From NCBI RefSeq assembly GCF_000429845.1, contig NZ_KE386972.1, positions 187,976 to 251,975 of the forward strand: a stretch of DNA of 64,000 nucleotides, given 5' to 3'. Numbering within the stretch: position 1 is the first letter of the stretch; every line of letters starts with the position of its first letter. Made by a program: the position numbers and the translations under genes. This document shows, one piece after another, positions 61,432 to 64,000 of the stretch. Below the pieces are notes generated by a model. It saw nothing but the letters and a program-made list of their open reading frames with translations, was not told the origin of the DNA and ran no database searches. Origin of the DNA: Comamonas composti DSM 21721. GTDB taxonomy: Bacteria; Pseudomonadota; Gammaproteobacteria; Burkholderiales; Burkholderiaceae_C.

Positions 61432-64000
61432 TCAATGATGGCCGTCCATCGTCAGCTTGCCCTGATTGATCAACTGCTGGATCAAGACATTCTGATCAGC
61501 CGCTGTGCCGATCTGCGCATCGCCAACCAGATCGACCCCCTTGAGGGTGATTTCCTGATTGAAGTTGCTGCCATCGGCACCCAGCTTGCCGTCCGTGGAA
61601 ACCTTGATCAGCGTATCCACGCCATCACTGCTCTTTTCCAGATGCAGATAGACACTCAAGTCATCCACCAACTCCTCGCCTTCCAGCAGGTCATCCAGAA
61701 CCAAGGTGTCCTTGCCTGCCTGATCGCCAGAGCCCATGCCGAAGTTCAGCACCACATCCTTGGCCGGGGCATCCACGGTACCTTCATCACCATGATTCCA
61801 GATGAACAAGTCATCCTCGTCCGTGCCGATCAGAAGATCATCACCAGGAGTGCCCCGCACTTCGTGGGCCAGGCTCGCAGCTGTCACACTCGCACCGCTA
61901 TCGTCATGCTCCGTTGATGCGACTGCCGCGGCCTCGACAGAGCCATCGGTCATGCTGCCCTCGGTCTCACTGCTCATGGCTGCGAATGCAGGGGGAGCGC
62001 CTTCCTTGACCGTGAGCGTCAGGTCCGTACGGAACGTATCCCCATCTGCATCCCTGGCTGTGTAATGCATGACTGCCGAAACGTCCTGCTGTGTATTGAA
62101 TCCATCAAGGCCCTTGAAAACATAGGATCCGTCACCGGAAATAGTGAAATTACCGATGAGCAGCCCGGAGTTGGTATAGACATCGATCGTCGTCGATGCC
62201 TGCGCCCCAGAAAACACGAATGTCTGGAGACTGCCATCTTCAGCCCGATATTCAATCGAAGCAATTTTCCAGCCCGAAGGATCCCATCCGACAAAACCAC
62301 CTGAGTCATTGGTAGTTGCATTGCCGGTGGCACTATTTCCCTTTCGGAGAATATTTGTCAGCGTATCCACCAGTTTTTGATAGTCATCTTCCACCAAGAT
62401 GGTTTTATCGTCATCGGCCCCGTCAATAATCGACCCTGCAGTCTCTCCAGGGGTCCATGAAATGGGCTCAAGATTATCCTTGCTTTCGGGAACCAGCTGA
62501 GAGCCTATACCGACAGCATAGGACCCATCGAAGCCCTTGCTCTCCAGGAATTCAATCCACTTTTCCTCTAATTCGGTATTGACGCCCCATCCCTCATTAG
62601 GATCTCCATCGGTCAGAAAAACAGAAATCAGATGATCCCCACCAGCGGGAGGAGGTGCATAGGTATTAATGATTTCATTAATCGCCTCGCTATACAAAGT
62701 CGCTCCATCAATGAGCAAAGCATCAATGAAATTCATGGCCTCGTCCAGATCCGTGAACCAGCCACTATTCTCGGTAGACGAGTGGAAGACCGCATCCGAG
62801 CCGAACGTATAAAGACGCACGGAATTCACGCCATCCGATTCAAACAAGTCTTTGACAGCCTTTCTTAACATATCCATGCGTGTGATCCAATCGCCCTCAA
62901 ACGGCACCCAGCCTAGCATGCTGGTAGAGACATCGATGGTCAGCACAATGTCTGCCTTGGTGGTAATAGAGCTCTCATAAATTTCAATGGAGTCCTCTCT
63001 GGCATAAAGAGCCGGATTCACATCGATATTCACATGAGCCGTCTCCGGCGTGCCCAGATCCGTCTTCGCGGTATAGGTAAAGTGAACCGCCCCTTCATAA
63101 CCGGCATCGGCCACAAAAGTCAGTTTTCCGTCTGTGCCCAGCATGACCTTGCCATGCTCCACGGCAATCGCTGCACCTCCAGCCACAATGGCCAGGCCAT
63201 CGATATGGGTGACAACCTTTCCTGTTCCCTCAAAAAAGTCATTGGCCAACACATCGATCACTAGCGGCTTCGTACCCACGATGCTGCCAACGTCATCGAA
63301 CGCATCCTGCTCGGGAGCCAGATTGATGGTGATGACCTCGGTTGTTGTCTTGCCAGACGCATCCTTGATGGCCACCACAAAGCTGTCCTGTCCGTTGTAG
63401 TCGGCATGTGGCGTATAGATCCAGTTGCCACTGGCATCGACCGTGACCGAACCATGGCCTGGCTGCTGGCTGATGGCATAAGGCGTGACTGCATCCAGTC
63501 CCGTATAAGAGAACTGTCCAGTGACCGGCCCATCATCCTCCATGCTTGCAAAAATCAAGGGAGCATCGGTCTTGCCCTGGATGGTGATCTTGACCGTGGT
63601 CGTCGACTGGTCGCCATCCGCATCGGTCAGCGTGTAGCTGAACACGTCCAGCAGCGTGTCGCCGTCGTTGAGCGCCTTGACCGCCCGCAGCGTGTTGTCC
63701 AGCGCGTACACGTAGCTGCCGTCGGCCTGCAGCGTGATGGTGCCGTACTGGCCCTGCACCGCCACACCCACGCCGCCGTTGGCCACGTGGCCTGTTGCCG
63801 TGTCGGCCTGCACGCCCGTCACCTTGGCATCATCGGCGCCCAGGTCGTCCTTGCCGCCCGTGCCGCCCTGGCCCGTGATCACGTTGCCGCTCACCGAGGC
63901 CGTGTTCTCCGTGATCTCGTTGTCGTCCGGGTTGGCCACCGGCGCCGTGTCGATGATCTGGATCACCAGGTCGTTGCTCGAGGTCTTGCCCGCCAGGTCG
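61432..64000 (-). CDS. Giant RTX/VCBS adhesin (LapA-like), C-terminal part
   Basis: The frame is open from the window end to a stop at 61432, so only the last 855 or so residues are seen. In order: VCBS-type repeat (TENTASVSGNVITGQGGTGG ... ADGSYVYALDNTLRAVKALN), two cadherin/Ig-like repeats, a von Willebrand A domain from about 62960 with a MIDAS (DVSTSM) and VRLYTFGSD, another Ig-like unit, an RTX nonapeptide region (GTPGDDLLIGTDEDDLFIWN), and a type I secretion C-terminus. Such proteins are held at the cell surface and drive attachment and biofilm formation. The exporter and the release protease are encoded convergently next to it. The N-terminal retention module and LapG site lie outside the window. 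Confidence 0.92.
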   Translation of the reverse strand, partial: DLAGKTSSNDLVIQIIDTAPVANPDDNEITENTASVSGNVITGQGGTGGKDDLGADDAKVTGVQADTATGHVANGGVGVAVQGQYGTITLQADGSYVYALDNTLRAVKALNDGDTLLDVFSYTLTDADGDQSTTTVKITIQGKTDAPLIFASMEDDGPVTGQFSYTGLDAVTPYAISQQPGHGSVTVDASGNWIYTPHADYNGQDSFVVAIKDASGKTTTEVITINLAPEQDAFDDVGSIVGTKPLVIDVLANDFFEGTGKVVTHIDGLAIVAGGAAIAVEHGKVMLGTDGKLTFVADAGYEGAVHFTYTAKTDLGTPETAHVNIDVNPALYAREDSIEIYESSITTKADIVLTIDVSTSMLGWVPFEGDWITRMDMLRKAVKDLFESDGVNSVRLYTFGSDAVFHSSTENSGWFTDLDEAMNFIDALLIDGATLYSEAINEIINTYAPPPAGGDHLISVFLTDGDPNEGWGVNTELEEKWIEFLESKGFDGSYAVGIGSQLVPESKDNLEPISWTPGETAGSIIDGADDDKTILVEDDYQKLVDTLTNILRKGNSATGNATTNDSGGFVGWDPSGWKIASIEYRAEDGSLQTFVFSGAQASTTIDVYTNSGLLIGNFTISGDGSYVFKGLDGFNTQQDVSAVMHYTARDADGDTFRTDLTLTVKEGAPPAFAAMSSETEGSMTDGSVEAAAVASTEHDDSGASVTAASLAHEVRGTPGDDLLIGTDEDDLFIWNHGDEGTVDAPAKDVVLNFGMGSGDQAGKDTLVLDDLLEGEELVDDLSVYLHLEKSSDGVDTLIKVSTDGKLGADGSNFNQEITLKGVDLVGDAQIGTAADQNVLIQQLINQGKLTMDGHH

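Overview
The window looks like chromosome from a high-GC betaproteobacterium of the family Comamonadaceae (Comamonas/Delftia type). The reasons are the GC-rich codon use, the uvrA–MFS–ssb arrangement, terephthalate (tph) genes in the order known from Comamonas, and short extragenic repeats of a comamonad style. It is almost fully coding. There are no rRNA, tRNA or CRISPR features.

Layout. 1–4.2 kb: the 5' part of a fused indolepyruvate ferredoxin oxidoreductase (minus strand) behind a small overlapping leader ORF, a divergent Lrp/AsnC regulator, and an MFS_3 exporter. 4.4–12.6 kb: an assimilatory nitrate operon on the plus strand (nitrate transporter, nirB, nirD, FAD-dependent NADH oxidoreductase, molybdopterin nitrate reductase with a C-terminal [2Fe-2S] domain). 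12.9–21.1 kb: a plus-strand peptide/nickel-type ABC importer co-transcribed with a DszC/SfnB-like flavoprotein and a DszA/NtaA-like monooxygenase, probably for scavenging organosulfur or similar compounds. 21.3–26.4 kb: uvrA, an MFS transporter and ssb.

26.5–36.6 kb: a catabolic block that begins next to a decayed IS630-family transposase. It carries tphC-tphA2-tphA3-tphB-tphA1 with a divergent IclR regulator, continued by a ThDP-dependent decarboxylase-like enzyme, a benzaldehyde-dehydrogenase-like enzyme and a second Bug-type binding protein. The inferred core pathway is terephthalate to protocatechuate. The extra enzymes suggest an upstream keto-acid or aldehyde substrate that feeds terephthalate.

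36.7–50.4 kb: a cellulose synthase operon on the minus strand (bcsD, BcsR-domain protein, bcsQ, bcsA, bcsB, bcsZ, bcsC), ending in a duplicated-domain lipoprotein. 51–52 kb: mnmA. 52.6–64 kb: a Lap-type adhesin system (TolC-like outer membrane protein, an 80-aa orphan, LapB ABC exporter, LapC fusion protein, a LuxR regulator with a degenerate receiver, a LapG protease, a LapD-like protein without GGDEF/EAL domains) and, convergent, the C-terminal part of a giant VCBS/vWA/RTX adhesin that runs off the window. The last 27 kb is therefore a biofilm region: cellulose plus a proteolytically released surface adhesin.

The points most worth a second look are the extended tph cluster, the truncated LapD paired with a possibly lipidated LapG, the new lipoprotein after bcsC, and several repeat families sitting exactly at gene ends.
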